From: Amycolatopsis sulphurea
GTDB lineage: Bacteria; Actinomycetota; Actinomycetes; Mycobacteriales; Pseudonocardiaceae
Direction: 5' to 3'
DNA length: 64,000 nt
Assembly: GCF_002564045.1 (NCBI RefSeq)
Contig: NZ_PDJK01000002.1
Location: 4,526,001 to 4,590,000, forward strand
Shown here piece after piece: positions 43,101 to 51,690 of this stretch. The notes below the pieces were generated by a model. It had not been told where the DNA came from and did not search any database. It was given only the letters and a program-made list of their open reading frames with translations. Positions within the stretch are counted from its first letter, which is position 1; each line of letters begins with the position of its first letter. The translations under genes and the position numbers were made by a program.

Positions 43101-46100
43101 GGCACCGCCACGATCGTGCTCGCCCCGGCCACTGCCGCGGCTCGATCCTCGGCGCAACCCCGCGCTCCGGCACCGCCTGCTGCGACGCCGTCGCCCGGAC
43201 CTGGCGCGCCGCTTCAGCGGCTCAACGCCGACGTGCTGCCGCACCGCGCACCGGGCGTGCCGTCCGGTTTCCAGCAGCCCGTGCCGGCCGCGGAAGCCGG
43301 CGGGCCGAGCTGGACCCCGGACAAGGCGAATCTGTCCGGCAAGGACTGGACCACTCATCGTGCCGCGGTGTCCACCGGACAGCCCGCCGCGCTGAACGCA
43401 CCGGCCGGCACCACAGCGTTGTCCGGTCGCGTGCAGAGCCTGGACGGCCGCGGCCTGCCCGGCGTCACGGTCTCGATCGACGGCACGCGCGGCACCAGCG
43501 ATTCCACCGGCAGGTTCCTGCTTTCCGGTGTCGGGGCCGGGCACCGCGTCCTGCGTGTGGACGGCAGCAGCGCGAACGGCCCGAAGGCGTCGTTCGGCCT
43601 GTACGACATCGGGGTCGACGTGGCGGAGGGCCGCACCACCGTGCTGTCCCACCCGATCTGGCTGACCGCGCTCGACACGGCGCACACCGTCAAGCTCGAA
43701 TCGCCGGCCAAGCGGGAAACGGTCGTCACCAACCCCGCGATCCCCGGGCTCGAAGTGCGCCTGCCCGCCGGGGCGGTGGTCCGCGATGTGGCTGGGAAAC
43801 CGGTGACCGAGCTGGGCATCACCGCGATCCCGATCGACCGTCCGCCGTTCCCGCTGCCGAACTCGCACGTCCCGGTGTACTTCACCGTCCAGCCCGGCAG
43901 CGCGTACGTGTTCCCGACCGGCGCCCGCGTGGTGTATCCGAACTACACCAACGCCGTGCCCGGCACGGTGATGGACTTCTGGCACTACGACCCGGCCGGG
44001 CGCGGCTGGTTCGTCTACGGCCACGGCAAGGTCACCGCGGACCGCAAGCAGGTCGTGCCCGACGCCGGCACCGAGGTCTACCAGTTCACCGGCGCCATGC
44101 TGATCCAGCCCGGCACCGCGCCGCCGCCCCCGGTCGCGTCGAAGCCCGGCGGCATCGTCAGCGCCGCCGACCCGGTCGACCTGGCCACCGGCCTGCTCAC
44201 CGGCACCCGCACCGACCTCGCCGTCCAGGACACCCTGCCGCTGGCGATCAACCGCACCTACCAGCAGGGCGACACCGCGCCGCGCACCTTCGGCGTGGGC
44301 GGCGACTTCGACTACAACATGTACCTCTACTCCGACCGGCAATGGCTGGACGGGCAGCTGATCCTGCCCGACGGAGGGCGGGTGCGGTACCACCGGATCA
44401 CCCCCGGCGGCACGGGTTCCACCGACTTTGTGGACGCGGTGTTCGCTGCGGACCCGACGCCGACGAAGTTCAGCGGATCCGTGCTTGCCTGGAACGGCAA
44501 CGGTCTCGACGTCCGGCTCCGCGACGGCACCACCTACGTCTTCGGTGAAGAAGCGCCGCTGCAGGCGATCCGCGACAAGTTCGGCAACACGATCACCATC
44601 CACCGCGCGGCCGCGGCGGCCGATCCCGACGGCAAGGTCCGGAACAAGGGCCCGATCACCCAGGTCACCTCGCCGAACGGCAAATGGCTCGACCTGTCCT
44701 ACAACAACGACCACGAACTCGCCCTGATCGGCGACAACACCGGCCGCAAAGTCTTCTACGGCTACGACTCTTCGGGCCACCTGAACCAATTCGTCGACGC
44801 GGACGGCAACAGCACCACCTACGGCTACGACGCGCAGGGCAGGCTGGCCACGAGCAAGGACGCGCGCGGCACCGTCTTCTCCACCAACACCTACGACGCG
44901 AACGGACGCGTCACCAAGCAAGCGAACGCCGACGGCACGTTCTTCAAGATCGACTACACCGCCGGCGCCGCAGGCAATGTCACCGAAACCCGGCTGACCG
45001 ACCCACGCGGCACCGTTCGCCGCCTGACGTTCAACGCCGCCGGTTTCACCACCAGCGACACCGCGGCGTTCGGTACCCCACTGGCCCAGACCACCACGAT
45101 CGCGCGCGACCCGGCCAGCAACGTCGTCACCAGCACCACCGACCCACTCGGCCGCCGGACCGACTTCGGCCGCGATCCCTACGGCAACCTCACCAGCGTC
45201 ACCCAGCTCGCCGGCACCGGCAACGCCCGCACCGCGACCTTCACCCGCGACGGCCCGTTCGACCAGATCAGCCGCCGCACCGACTGGCAGAACGCCGCCA
45301 CCGTCTACGGCTACCTGCCTAACGGCGCCCTGCACACCGTCACCGATCCGACGGCGCGCACCACCACCGTCGACACCCTGGAAAGCGGCCAGGTCAGCAA
45401 GGTCACCGACAACCTCGGCCACGCCACGCTGTACGGCTACACCCTCGGCGAGCCCACCAGCGTCACCGACCCACTGGGCCGGACCTCGAAACAGGCGCTC
45501 GACGGCCTCGGCCGCGTCACCAGCAGCCGAGACCCCACCGGTGCCGCCACGGTGGTCGGCTATGACCGTCTAGACCGGATCGCCGCTGTTACTGACCCAC
45601 TGGGCCGCACGACCTCCTACAGCTACGACCCCAACGGCAACCTCCACACCGTCACCGACCCGCGCCAGCACACCACCACTTTCGAGTACGACCCGCTCGA
45701 CCGGATCAAGTCCCATACCGACCCGCTGGGCCGCCAAACCACCTTCGGCTACGACGCCGGCGGCAACCTGTCCACCACCACGGACCCCCGTGGCAAGACA
45801 ACGACGGCCGACCACGACGCCCTCAACCGCACCACCAACGTCCGCTACGGCGTCACCCCTTCCGGCGCGGAAAGCCAGACCACCTACGCCTTCGACGCCG
45901 CCAACCGCGTCACGTCAGTCACCGACTCGGCCACGACCACGTTCACCCCGAACGACCTCGACCAGCTCACCCAGACCAGCTCACCGCAGGGCCAGATCAG
46001 CTACACCTACGACGGCGCCGGCCGCCGCAAGACCATGACCGTGGCCGGCCAGCCACAGACCGCGTACGCCTACGACAACTCCGGCCGCCCCACCAGCGTC

Positions 46101-47399
46101 ACCCAGGGCAGCAACAAGGCCTCCACCACCTACGACGGCGCTGGCCGCCGCGACACCGTGACTCTGCCGAACGGCGTTGTCGAAACCTACGGCTACGACA
46201 ACGGCGACCAGCTCACTTCCATCGGCTATACCCGCGGCACAGCTATCCTGGGCGACCTCACGTATGCGTACGACAACTCCGGCCGCCCCACACACGTTGG
46301 CGGCAGCTACGCCCGCGCCACCATTCCCTCTGCGTACGGCCCAGCCACCTACGACGACGCCAACCAGCTCACCAGCCACACTTACGACAACGCCGGCAAT
46401 CTCACCTCCGATGGCAGCACTGCGTACACCTGGAATGCCCGGGGCCAGCTCGTCGCTTCGGCCCGTTCCGGCCAGACCACCACCTACGCGTACGACGGCC
46501 TTGGTCGGCGTACGTCCAAGACCGCCGGTGGGAGCACGAAGGGCTATCTCTACGACGGTCTTAATACTGCTGCCGAGCTGTCTGGCTCCACCGTCACTGC
46601 TACGACCCTTACCGGTGGCCTGGATCAGGTCTTTGCGCGGACTGCTGGGGGTGGCACGCAGTCGCTGCTGACTGATCGTCTCGGCAGCACCGTCGCTGTA
46701 TCGGATGGCAATGGCGCGGTGACGGGGGAGTATACGTATCAGCCCTTTGGCGGTACTACGCTCACCGGGACCGATGGTGCGAACCCGACTCGGTTCGCCG
46801 GCCGCGAGGATGAGGGGGGTGGGCTTTACTACAACCGCGCCCGGTATTACTCGACTGGTGAGCAGCGGTTCCTCAGCCGTGACCCGCTGGGGTTCGGTGG
46901 GGGCGATAGCAACCTCTACGCGTACGTTACGAACCGGCCGACTGATCTGGTCGATCCCTTCGGGACGAAGCCCCGGGACGGCCGGATCCCCATCTATCGG
47001 GGGACGAAGCTGTACTCGGAAAATTGGATCGCTGGCGATACTGGACTGATCATGAGCGAAGCAGCTAGGCAAGTCTTCTACTCGGGAGAAGGCTCGGTTG
47101 GTGACGCTCTGCGGGCTTCGGAATCGGCTCATGCGGCGGCGCTATCCGAATGGGGTGGCGTGGAGAACCTCGCTCACGCGCACGCCGAGTTTGGAACAGA
47201 AATGCGGAAGGCTTTCGGGCCCAGATCGATTATATCCTTCACCACCGACCCGGACCTTGCGAAATACTTCGCAGATGGCGGCTCGGTGTACCGCGCCATG
47301 ATCCATCCGGGCGAAGGGATGTGGCAGACCTTGCCCGGCGCTGGCGAAAGTGAAGTTCTGATCCCGAATATAATCAAGGTGGAGCTGTGGGTGGAGTAA
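40146..47399 (+). CDS. Secreted RHS/YD-repeat polymorphic toxin with ADP-ribosyltransferase-like tip
   Basis: A 2417-residue exported protein. Order: signal peptide (about 1-33); two YD-like motifs; two IPT/TIG domains (about 80-240); seven repeats of about 105 residues with a G-Q-x-L-x-L-x-F-S/T-G-S-x-F pattern (about 250-1000). Then come a carboxypeptidase-regulatory-like domain (SGRVQSLDGRGLPGVTVSID), a DUF6531 region (ADPVDLATGLLTGTRTDL) and many YD repeats. The RHS core ends in DPLGFGGGDSNLYAYVTNRP. The last 140 residues form the tip: IYRGTKLYSEN, SIISFTTDPDLAKYFADG and GESEVLIPNIIK give the R-S-E pattern of ADP-ribosyltransferases. GTG 40146 follows GGGGGG. The immunity gene overlaps its 3' end. 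Confidence 0.85.
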   Translation: MPALRRAFVLGLSALLVLSGVQVPAAGAAGPAAAAVPSNPVDYSYDAAGQLKGVTQAGGSTGRYNYDASGNLASIDRYASSSVSITSVVPAHAPAGAAVTVSGTGFATTAGGNTVSFNGKAATVTSASATSLTVTVPAGATNGAVTVATPAGSAGSQQAFTVDAPAGVPVVTGFSPAVVAGGATLTISGSGFDTVAANDVVSVGSVRAKVKTATASSLAVELPDYAAPGPVTVETPGGTGTSTDDLVVAPHGFAASAVATTPKLNVDGAATVVTIANAGKIALLRFAGKKDQRLTLGLTGSTFPTDFGVGAFTPYGAKFARAQYDQFWTASKLNGGYELPPLPSTGIYQIALTPPAAGAGSVTATLSSRIAGSLSMTGAGTKVNLAKPGQQAELSFPAVAGQHLDLGFSGSTFAPGSAVTAAIREPYGVALQWSPGTTRGQIRLDGNGNLDFTAAETGTYSVLFGAADQSTGSITVTASVAAEAGPLEAGVDKTVQIDRPGQDARLTYAGTAGTALSLDLTGYGFDYLPTLTVTAPDGSVVSSGIVADFHVEVPALPVTGNYTITLDTYSGTGAFKLRLTTIQSAGTLSATDAATTVTLAQPGHTAVSSFSATSGQPVSLAFSGWTFPASSSLWAQVIGPDGKVAARISETSSLSSFFFTPAATGTFRLEFSLNDPTSTGAVTVTLSNEKSGGALAVGDTKQAVAGRAGQGTRFTIAGTAGQHLSLGFAAMAFAHTFRVQVIGPDGSVLRDGNLTESQVDLDPLPANGTYQVVVHPYAETGSTQLTLEQRVDAGAIAVGGAAKILTMGSRAQLGETAFTAVAGRRLNLALTGSMFPAGTALRVRVLGPTGAAIFDDRIEQGGVGVIVPPTAGQHRIVVTPEGFVTGSVTATLSEPIDAGALQLNAAKTLSFPRVGQENRLRYSGTAGQRLSLNVTGGTLPYYPYYTVSKPDGAILASGPSAASTPLPALPVTGSYEILLSPYSATGTATIVLAPATAAARSSAQPRAPAPPAATPSPGPGAPLQRLNADVLPHRAPGVPSGFQQPVPAAEAGGPSWTPDKANLSGKDWTTHRAAVSTGQPAALNAPAGTTALSGRVQSLDGRGLPGVTVSIDGTRGTSDSTGRFLLSGVGAGHRVLRVDGSSANGPKASFGLYDIGVDVAEGRTTVLSHPIWLTALDTAHTVKLESPAKRETVVTNPAIPGLEVRLPAGAVVRDVAGKPVTELGITAIPIDRPPFPLPNSHVPVYFTVQPGSAYVFPTGARVVYPNYTNAVPGTVMDFWHYDPAGRGWFVYGHGKVTADRKQVVPDAGTEVYQFTGAMLIQPGTAPPPPVASKPGGIVSAADPVDLATGLLTGTRTDLAVQDTLPLAINRTYQQGDTAPRTFGVGGDFDYNMYLYSDRQWLDGQLILPDGGRVRYHRITPGGTGSTDFVDAVFAADPTPTKFSGSVLAWNGNGLDVRLRDGTTYVFGEEAPLQAIRDKFGNTITIHRAAAAADPDGKVRNKGPITQVTSPNGKWLDLSYNNDHELALIGDNTGRKVFYGYDSSGHLNQFVDADGNSTTYGYDAQGRLATSKDARGTVFSTNTYDANGRVTKQANADGTFFKIDYTAGAAGNVTETRLTDPRGTVRRLTFNAAGFTTSDTAAFGTPLAQTTTIARDPASNVVTSTTDPLGRRTDFGRDPYGNLTSVTQLAGTGNARTATFTRDGPFDQISRRTDWQNAATVYGYLPNGALHTVTDPTARTTTVDTLESGQVSKVTDNLGHATLYGYTLGEPTSVTDPLGRTSKQALDGLGRVTSSRDPTGAATVVGYDRLDRIAAVTDPLGRTTSYSYDPNGNLHTVTDPRQHTTTFEYDPLDRIKSHTDPLGRQTTFGYDAGGNLSTTTDPRGKTTTADHDALNRTTNVRYGVTPSGAESQTTYAFDAANRVTSVTDSATTTFTPNDLDQLTQTSSPQGQISYTYDGAGRRKTMTVAGQPQTAYAYDNSGRPTSVTQGSNKASTTYDGAGRRDTVTLPNGVVETYGYDNGDQLTSIGYTRGTAILGDLTYAYDNSGRPTHVGGSYARATIPSAYGPATYDDANQLTSHTYDNAGNLTSDGSTAYTWNARGQLVASARSGQTTTYAYDGLGRRTSKTAGGSTKGYLYDGLNTAAELSGSTVTATTLTGGLDQVFARTAGGGTQSLLTDRLGSTVAVSDGNGAVTGEYTYQPFGGTTLTGTDGANPTRFAGREDEGGGLYYNRARYYSTGEQRFLSRDPLGFGGGDSNLYAYVTNRPTDLVDPFGTKPRDGRIPIYRGTKLYSENWIAGDTGLIMSEAARQVFYSGEGSVGDALRASESAHAAALSEWGGVENLAHAHAEFGTEMRKAFGPRSIISFTTDPDLAKYFADGGSVYRAMIHPGEGMWQTLPGAGESEVLIPNIIKVELWVE
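46562..46979 (+). repeat. RHS core repeat, resident copy (418 bp)
   Basis: This segment, encoding NTAAELSGSTVTATTLTGGL through the RHS core to PFGTKPRD, recurs at 52840-53257. I find one difference: T at 46959 against C at 53237 (DPFGT versus DPLGT). The shared block ends exactly where the two toxin tips diverge. Confidence 0.9.
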
Positions 47400-47842
47400 A
47401 GATAAGATTTCAAAAGTGGGAAGTCTTCTATTTTCCGGCTGGCCAATTGATCCAGCTTGAGGAGCCGATCGTCAACTTTGTTGAAGCTGAGGATCGCTTG
47501 CTTGTGGCGCATCCACGTCTGCGTCGATTTGTTATCAGGGTCGTGCCGAAAGCGCCGCTTGCTTGTTTCTATCTGCATTGGAGCGATGGGAGCGACCTAG
47601 CTGTAGCCGACGAACGCATCGTATCTGGTGCGGCCGGTGATTCAGACTTCGCCGGCGCCGTCGTTGGCGAAGCTGTCGGTAGCAGCCATCCGGCGTGCGG
47701 GGCACCGTTTAGGGTGGTGGACCTGAATCCGGACCTACAGTTGTTCTCCGACACACGTGCCCGCTGGGGCGCCCATGCATACCAGGAGACATGTCCTTCG
47801 TGTGGCAAGAAAATTTACGCAAGTATACTTGAATTCATTTGA
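47387..47842 (+). CDS. Putative immunity protein of the ADP-ribosyltransferase-like tip
   Basis: A 151-residue acidic-to-neutral cytoplasmic protein. It starts at GTG 47387 inside the last codons of the toxin gene, with AAGGTGGAG in front, so it is translationally coupled. Features are FYFPAGQLIQLEEPIVNF, CFYLHWSDGSDLAVAD, DFAGAVVGEAVGSSHPACG and a C-terminal CPSCGKKIYASILEF that could bind zinc. I do not recognise the family. Its position directly behind a toxin tip and its near-duplicate downstream argue for an immunity role. Confidence 0.7.
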   Translation: MGGVKIRFQKWEVFYFPAGQLIQLEEPIVNFVEAEDRLLVAHPRLRRFVIRVVPKAPLACFYLHWSDGSDLAVADERIVSGAAGDSDFAGAVVGEAVGSSHPACGAPFRVVDLNPDLQLFSDTRARWGAHAYQETCPSCGKKIYASILEFI

Positions 47843-47891
47843 TTCCGATCTCTAATCGGTAGTCGGGGCAGTTCAGTGAGGCCGTGGAACT

Positions 47892-48354
47892 ATGGAAGCG
47901 TTGAAGCTGAGATTTCTTGAGCGGGAAGTTAGGTACTTCCCAGCGGGGGCAGCTTATTCGGCCGGGCGAGCCGATCGGAAACTTCAATGAATCAGATGAT
48001 CGGCTGCTTGTGAATCATCCCCGGCTGCGTCGTTTCTTGATCAGGATCTTGCCGAACCGGCCACTAGGATGCTTCTACCTTCATTGGAGCGATGGGACGG
48101 ATCTGGCTGCGCTCGATGGCCGCATCCTTTCGGGTTCTGTGGAAGATTCTGACTTCGCTGGTGCCGTCGTCGGAGAAGCCGTTGGTAGCAGCCATATGGC
48201 GTGTGGAGTACAGTTTCGAATAGTCGAGAACAATTCGGTGGTGCCGCTGTTCGCTGACACTCTTTCCCGGTCTCGCGCTCATGCATACAACAAAGTCTGC
48301 CCGGCCTGTGGCAAGCAAATATACGCTAGCATACTGGAATTTATTGGGTCTTGA
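47892..48354 (+). pseudogene. Frameshifted duplicate of the immunity gene
   Basis: ATG 47892 starts MEALKLRFLEREVRYFPAG, parallel to the intact gene. The frame is lost in a run of five G (47945-47949), where one G too many is present. After the shift the similarity resumes: GQLIRPGEPIGNFNESDDRL, GCFYLHWSDGTDLAALDG, DFAGAVVGEAVGSSHMACG, CPACGKQIYASILEFIGS. The residual frame from 47917 cannot make the N-terminus. It lies 49 bases after the intact copy. Confidence 0.8.
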
Positions 48355-48540
48355 TCCCAAGGGGTTCAGTGGGGGGGGCGGAAAGCAGATTATCTTTGCG
48401 TGAGGCAGGCCTCAAGAGTGGTCTCGGTGGAGAGGTTTTCTTGAGAGGTGAGATAATGGCACTGGGCGCTGTGGAAAAGCAGCACTCGTCAGCCATTTTG
48501 GTAGACGATGTCAGTAACCGGGATTCACGGTGAGCTTTAG

Positions 48541-48978
48541 TGGAGAACCAACAACTACTATGATCGCCTTCTGTCGTCACGACTCGGCGGCATACTGATG
48601 CAGAGAGAATCCATTGCTGGTGAGGTTCTTTTCGTTATTGAGTCGATCACAGGGGTTGTGTACATTGATCTGGCGATCGCGCACGGTGTCGAGGCCTATA
48701 TTCCGGGAATTCGAGACAAGATCGTCCATTTTCTGCGGTTCTTCGCGGAGTAGGACCAATGGAGAAATTTCGTAAAACTCAGCAATCTTGCAGTTCATTT
48801 TAACCCGGAAGGTTTCGGTGATACCTTGGCCGCACCTCTGCGCCGCGAGGACATTGATGGTGATCTTGAAGATCTGGTGGATATACTTGGCGATCTTCGG
48901 TATGCGCCGGCCGACTATGCGGTTTTCAGCTATCTGAAGAGAGTTGTTCTACGGGAGTACTCGCCGTACTGCAGTACT
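48541..48978 (+). pseudogene. Broken unknown gene cut by an insertion sequence
   Basis: One frame reads WRTNNYYDRLLSSRLGGILM, GEVLFVIESITGVVYIDLAI, DKIVHFLRFFAE, then TAG (48751). It continues in the same frame as DQWRNFVKLSNLAVHFNPEG, REDIDGDLEDLVDILGDLR and VFSYLKRVVLREYSPY, until the IS630-type element enters at 48980. Low-G+C codon use matches the immunity genes, so it may be an old immunity or tip gene. Short fragments at 48355-48540 (MALGAVEKQHSSAILVDD) may be related. No family recognised. Confidence 0.45.
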
Positions 48979-48993
48979 AGTAGATCGTCGCCG

Positions 48994-49821
48994 TTAGGTC
49001 TTGGGGTATAGGTGGCGGTGTTTGATGCGGGCGTCGGTGGTGGTGAACTGCCAGTGGACTTGGCGTTGGTCGGTGTTGGTGGCGGTCTGCCATGCGGTGA
49101 GTTCGGTGTTGAGGGTGTCGAGGTCGTTGATGCGGCGGTCGAGGCATTGGCGGGCCTGTGCGGAGAGTTCGATTTCGGCGATGTTGAGCCAGGACCTGTG
49201 TTTGGGGGTGTGGTGGATCTCCAGGCGTTGGGCCAGCGCGAAGGCCTCGTCGGGTTCGAAGGCCTCGTAGAGTGATCCGATCGAATGGGTGTTGAGGTTG
49301 TCCATGACCAGCACCATGGTCTTGGCGTCGGGGTAGTCCACGGTCAGTAGGTGCTTGACCTGCCCGGCCCAGTCGATCTTGGTTCGCTGGGACAGGGCGT
49401 GGACGCGGCGCCATCCGCGCAGGGGTTCGACCCACACGAAGATCGAGCAGGTGCCGCATCGGACGTACTCGTTGTCTTCCTTGTGGTCATGTCCGGGCTC
49501 GGCGGGGATGGGGTCGCGGACCTGGCCGAGGAGTTGGTAGGGCTTCTCGTCCATGCAGACCACTGGCCTGGCTGGGTCGTAGGGCCGGGCGTAGACCGCG
49601 AGGACGTTTTCCATCGCTGCGGCGAAGGCCGCGTTCGCCTTCGGTGGGATGGTCCAGCACTTCTTCAGATGAGGACGCAGTTCCGTTTTTTTTAGGACCC
49701 GGCCGATGGTGGAGTGGTCCAGGTCAGGGATGTCCTCGGTGAGCACGGCGTGCTTTTCCAGCAGTCGTAGCGACCACCGGGCATAACCCTCGGGTGGCTG
49801 CGAGCACGCCAGGGCGATTAG
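48994..49821 (-). pseudogene. IS630-type transposase, C-terminal part (interrupted)
   Basis: DDE catalytic domain of an IS630/Tc1-mariner-type transposase: first Asp in VVCMDEKPYQLLG, second in VLVMDNLNTHSIG, Glu in NIAEIELSAQARQ. It begins with LIALACSQPPEGYARWSLRL right at the junction with the nested element. The N-terminal part is at 51251-51569; rejoining across the CTAA duplication restores one frame. The enzyme is inactivated. Confidence 0.85.
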
Positions 49822-51250
49822 TACGGCAGCCGCAGTGTGTGACCTTGCGGCGTGTCGTGGTCATGAAAGCGGCCACCGCGTGATCGGCTTCAAGGTGTGT
49901 TGGATCTCGAAGAGGACGCGGTGGCCGCGTCGTGGACTGTATCTGATGATCGTCTTGCTTGGTGGCGGGCTGGGTTTGATGACGTGTTCGCGCTGGTGGC
50001 CGGGCGTTTCGCTCAGGCGGACTCGCGGCGGCGGGCGCGGATGTATGTGCTGGGGCTGTTGTCTGGGGCTGAGCGGAAGAATTCCTGGACGCTCGCGGAG
50101 CAGGCCGGTGACCTGACTCCTGACGGGATGCAGCGTCTGCTGAACTTCTACCGCTGGGACGCCGATGCCACGCGAGACGACATTCGCTCCTACGTGCTGC
50201 GGCATCTCGGTGATCCCGGCGGCGTGGTGGTGGCCGACGAGACCGGTTTTCTGAAGAAGGGCACCAAATCTGCCGGGGTGCAGCGGGAGTACTCCGGCAC
50301 CGCCGGGCGGATCGAGAACTGCCAGCTCGGGGTGTTCCTGACCTACGTATCCCCGCGGGGACGGGCGTTGATCGACCGTGAACTCTACCTTCCCAAGTCC
50401 TGGACCGACGATCGGACACGCTGCGAGGAAGCCGGAATCGGTGATGCGGTCGACTTCGCGACCAAACCCGAGCTTGCTCAGCGGATGCTGGAACGGCTGC
50501 TCGACGCCGGCGCTGACGTCGAGTGGTTCACCGCCGATGAAGCCTACGGCGACAACCCCGGCCTGCGTTCCTGGTGCGAGCAGGCAGGGCTGAACTACGT
50601 CATGGCGATCTCCCGCGGCCATCGTTTCGACACCACAGCAGGGAAAGCGCGAGCCGATGACCTCGCCGCCGCCGCGCCCCGCAAAGGCTGGCAACGACTG
50701 TCCGCCGGTGAAGGCAGCAAAGGACACCGGCTCTACGACTGGCTGCTGATCGACCCCGCCACCCCCGGTGGACAGCAGCTACTGGTCCGCCGCTCGATCA
50801 GCAAACCCACCGAACTGGCCTACTACATCTGCCACACCACCTACCCGGCCCCGATCGCCGAACTCGTCCGCGTCGCCGGAAGCCGGTGGGCAGTCGAGGA
50901 AACGTTCCAGTTCGCCAAGAACGAGACCGGCCTGGACCACTACCAGGTCCGCAAATACCACGCCTGGTACCGGCACATCACCCTGTCCATGCTCGCTGCC
51001 GCGTTCCTCACCGCCACCGCCCACGCCGAACGTCTCCGTGACGAAAAAGGGGCAGCGCAGCGCAGGAAGAACACCTAATCCCCTTATCCTGCAATGAACT
51101 CAGACGACTCTGGGCCACTCTCACCGACCCCGCCCACCCCGAAGCCCACACCGATCACTGGTCGCTGTGGCGACGACGCCACCAAACCCGCGCCCGCCAC
51201 AGCCACTACCAGCGACAACGCACCAAACATCCCACACTGCGGCTGCCGTA
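49822..51250 (+). mobile_element. IS701-type element nested in the IS630-type transposase gene
   Basis: A 1429-bp element with perfect 18-bp terminal inverted repeats TACGGCAGCCGCAGTGTG (49822-49839 and, inverted, 51233-51250). It is flanked by a 4-bp duplication TTAG (49818-49821 and 51251-51254; CTAA on the transposase strand). Target size and content fit the IS701 family. Confidence 0.9.
49897..51078 (+). CDS. IS701-family transposase, C-terminally frameshifted
   Basis: A 393-residue transposase with DDE residues in VVVADETGFLKKG, WFTADEAYGDNPG and RWAVEETFQFAKNETGLDHY. GTG 49897 is the apparent start. After RRKNT the frame stops. One base further the expected C-terminus continues (IPLSCNELRRLWATLTDPAH to LRLPY, ending at the element's right edge), so about 58 residues are lost through a one-base deletion near 51077. 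The catalytic core is intact, but function is doubtful. Confidence 0.85.
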   Translation: MLDLEEDAVAASWTVSDDRLAWWRAGFDDVFALVAGRFAQADSRRRARMYVLGLLSGAERKNSWTLAEQAGDLTPDGMQRLLNFYRWDADATRDDIRSYVLRHLGDPGGVVVADETGFLKKGTKSAGVQREYSGTAGRIENCQLGVFLTYVSPRGRALIDRELYLPKSWTDDRTRCEEAGIGDAVDFATKPELAQRMLERLLDAGADVEWFTADEAYGDNPGLRSWCEQAGLNYVMAISRGHRFDTTAGKARADDLAAAAPRKGWQRLSAGEGSKGHRLYDWLLIDPATPGGQQLLVRRSISKPTELAYYICHTTYPAPIAELVRVAGSRWAVEETFQFAKNETGLDHYQVRKYHAWYRHITLSMLAAAFLTATAHAERLRDEKGAAQRRKNT

Positions 51251-51569
51251 TTAGCCGGGCCTCGACCTCACCGGTGATCACCGAAGCCACCGGCGGATGC
51301 TCACGCTGCTTGCGCCCGATCGTGGCCAGCGCGTCGCCGTTGGTCTCGTCGAACCGCTTCGCGATCGCCAACACGGTGTTCACCGAGATCCCGACCCGAT
51401 CCGCGATCACCGCCCGATCAGCCACCGAGCCTGCGTTCTCATCCAGTTCCAGCAACACCCGAGCCCGCATGATCATCCGTGCTGGGTGAGCACCGGACGT
51501 GGTCAGCTTGATCAGGAACTCACGATCAGCAGCCGACAAACCGATCGTGAACACCTTCGGACGAGGCAT
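51251..51569 (-). pseudogene. IS630-type transposase, N-terminal part (interrupted)
   Basis: ATG 51569 begins MPRPKVFTIGLSAADREFLI, a helix-turn-helix region (ADRVGISVNTVLAIAKRF) and EVEARLI, where the IS701-type element enters. It joins LIALACSQPPEG at 49821 after removal of the insert. Confidence 0.85.
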
Positions 51570-51690
51570 CGTGAGGACATCCTCTCAGCAGCAGTCGTGA
51601 ACTGCTGAGAACTCCTACACCAAATACATCCAGACTTAGCAGCGACACACTACTAGTGTTAAAGATCTTTCGGTTTTTGGGTGATCTTGG

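Larger units (their letters stand above)
48980..51653 (-). mobile_element. IS630-family element carrying a nested IS701-type insertion
   Basis: Imperfect terminal repeats GTAGATCGTCGCCGTTAGGTC (left) and GTAGTGTGTCGCTGCTAAGTC (right, inverted) are bordered by TA at 48978-48979 and 51654-51655, the IS630 target. Removing the nested element leaves about 1.24 kb, a normal size. Only six bases separate its right end from the next element. Confidence 0.85.

Noticed and set aside
42102..45422. 1106-codon minus-strand frame inside the RHS gene
   Set aside because: It is antisense to strongly patterned YD-repeat coding sequence and has no start context or family similarity.
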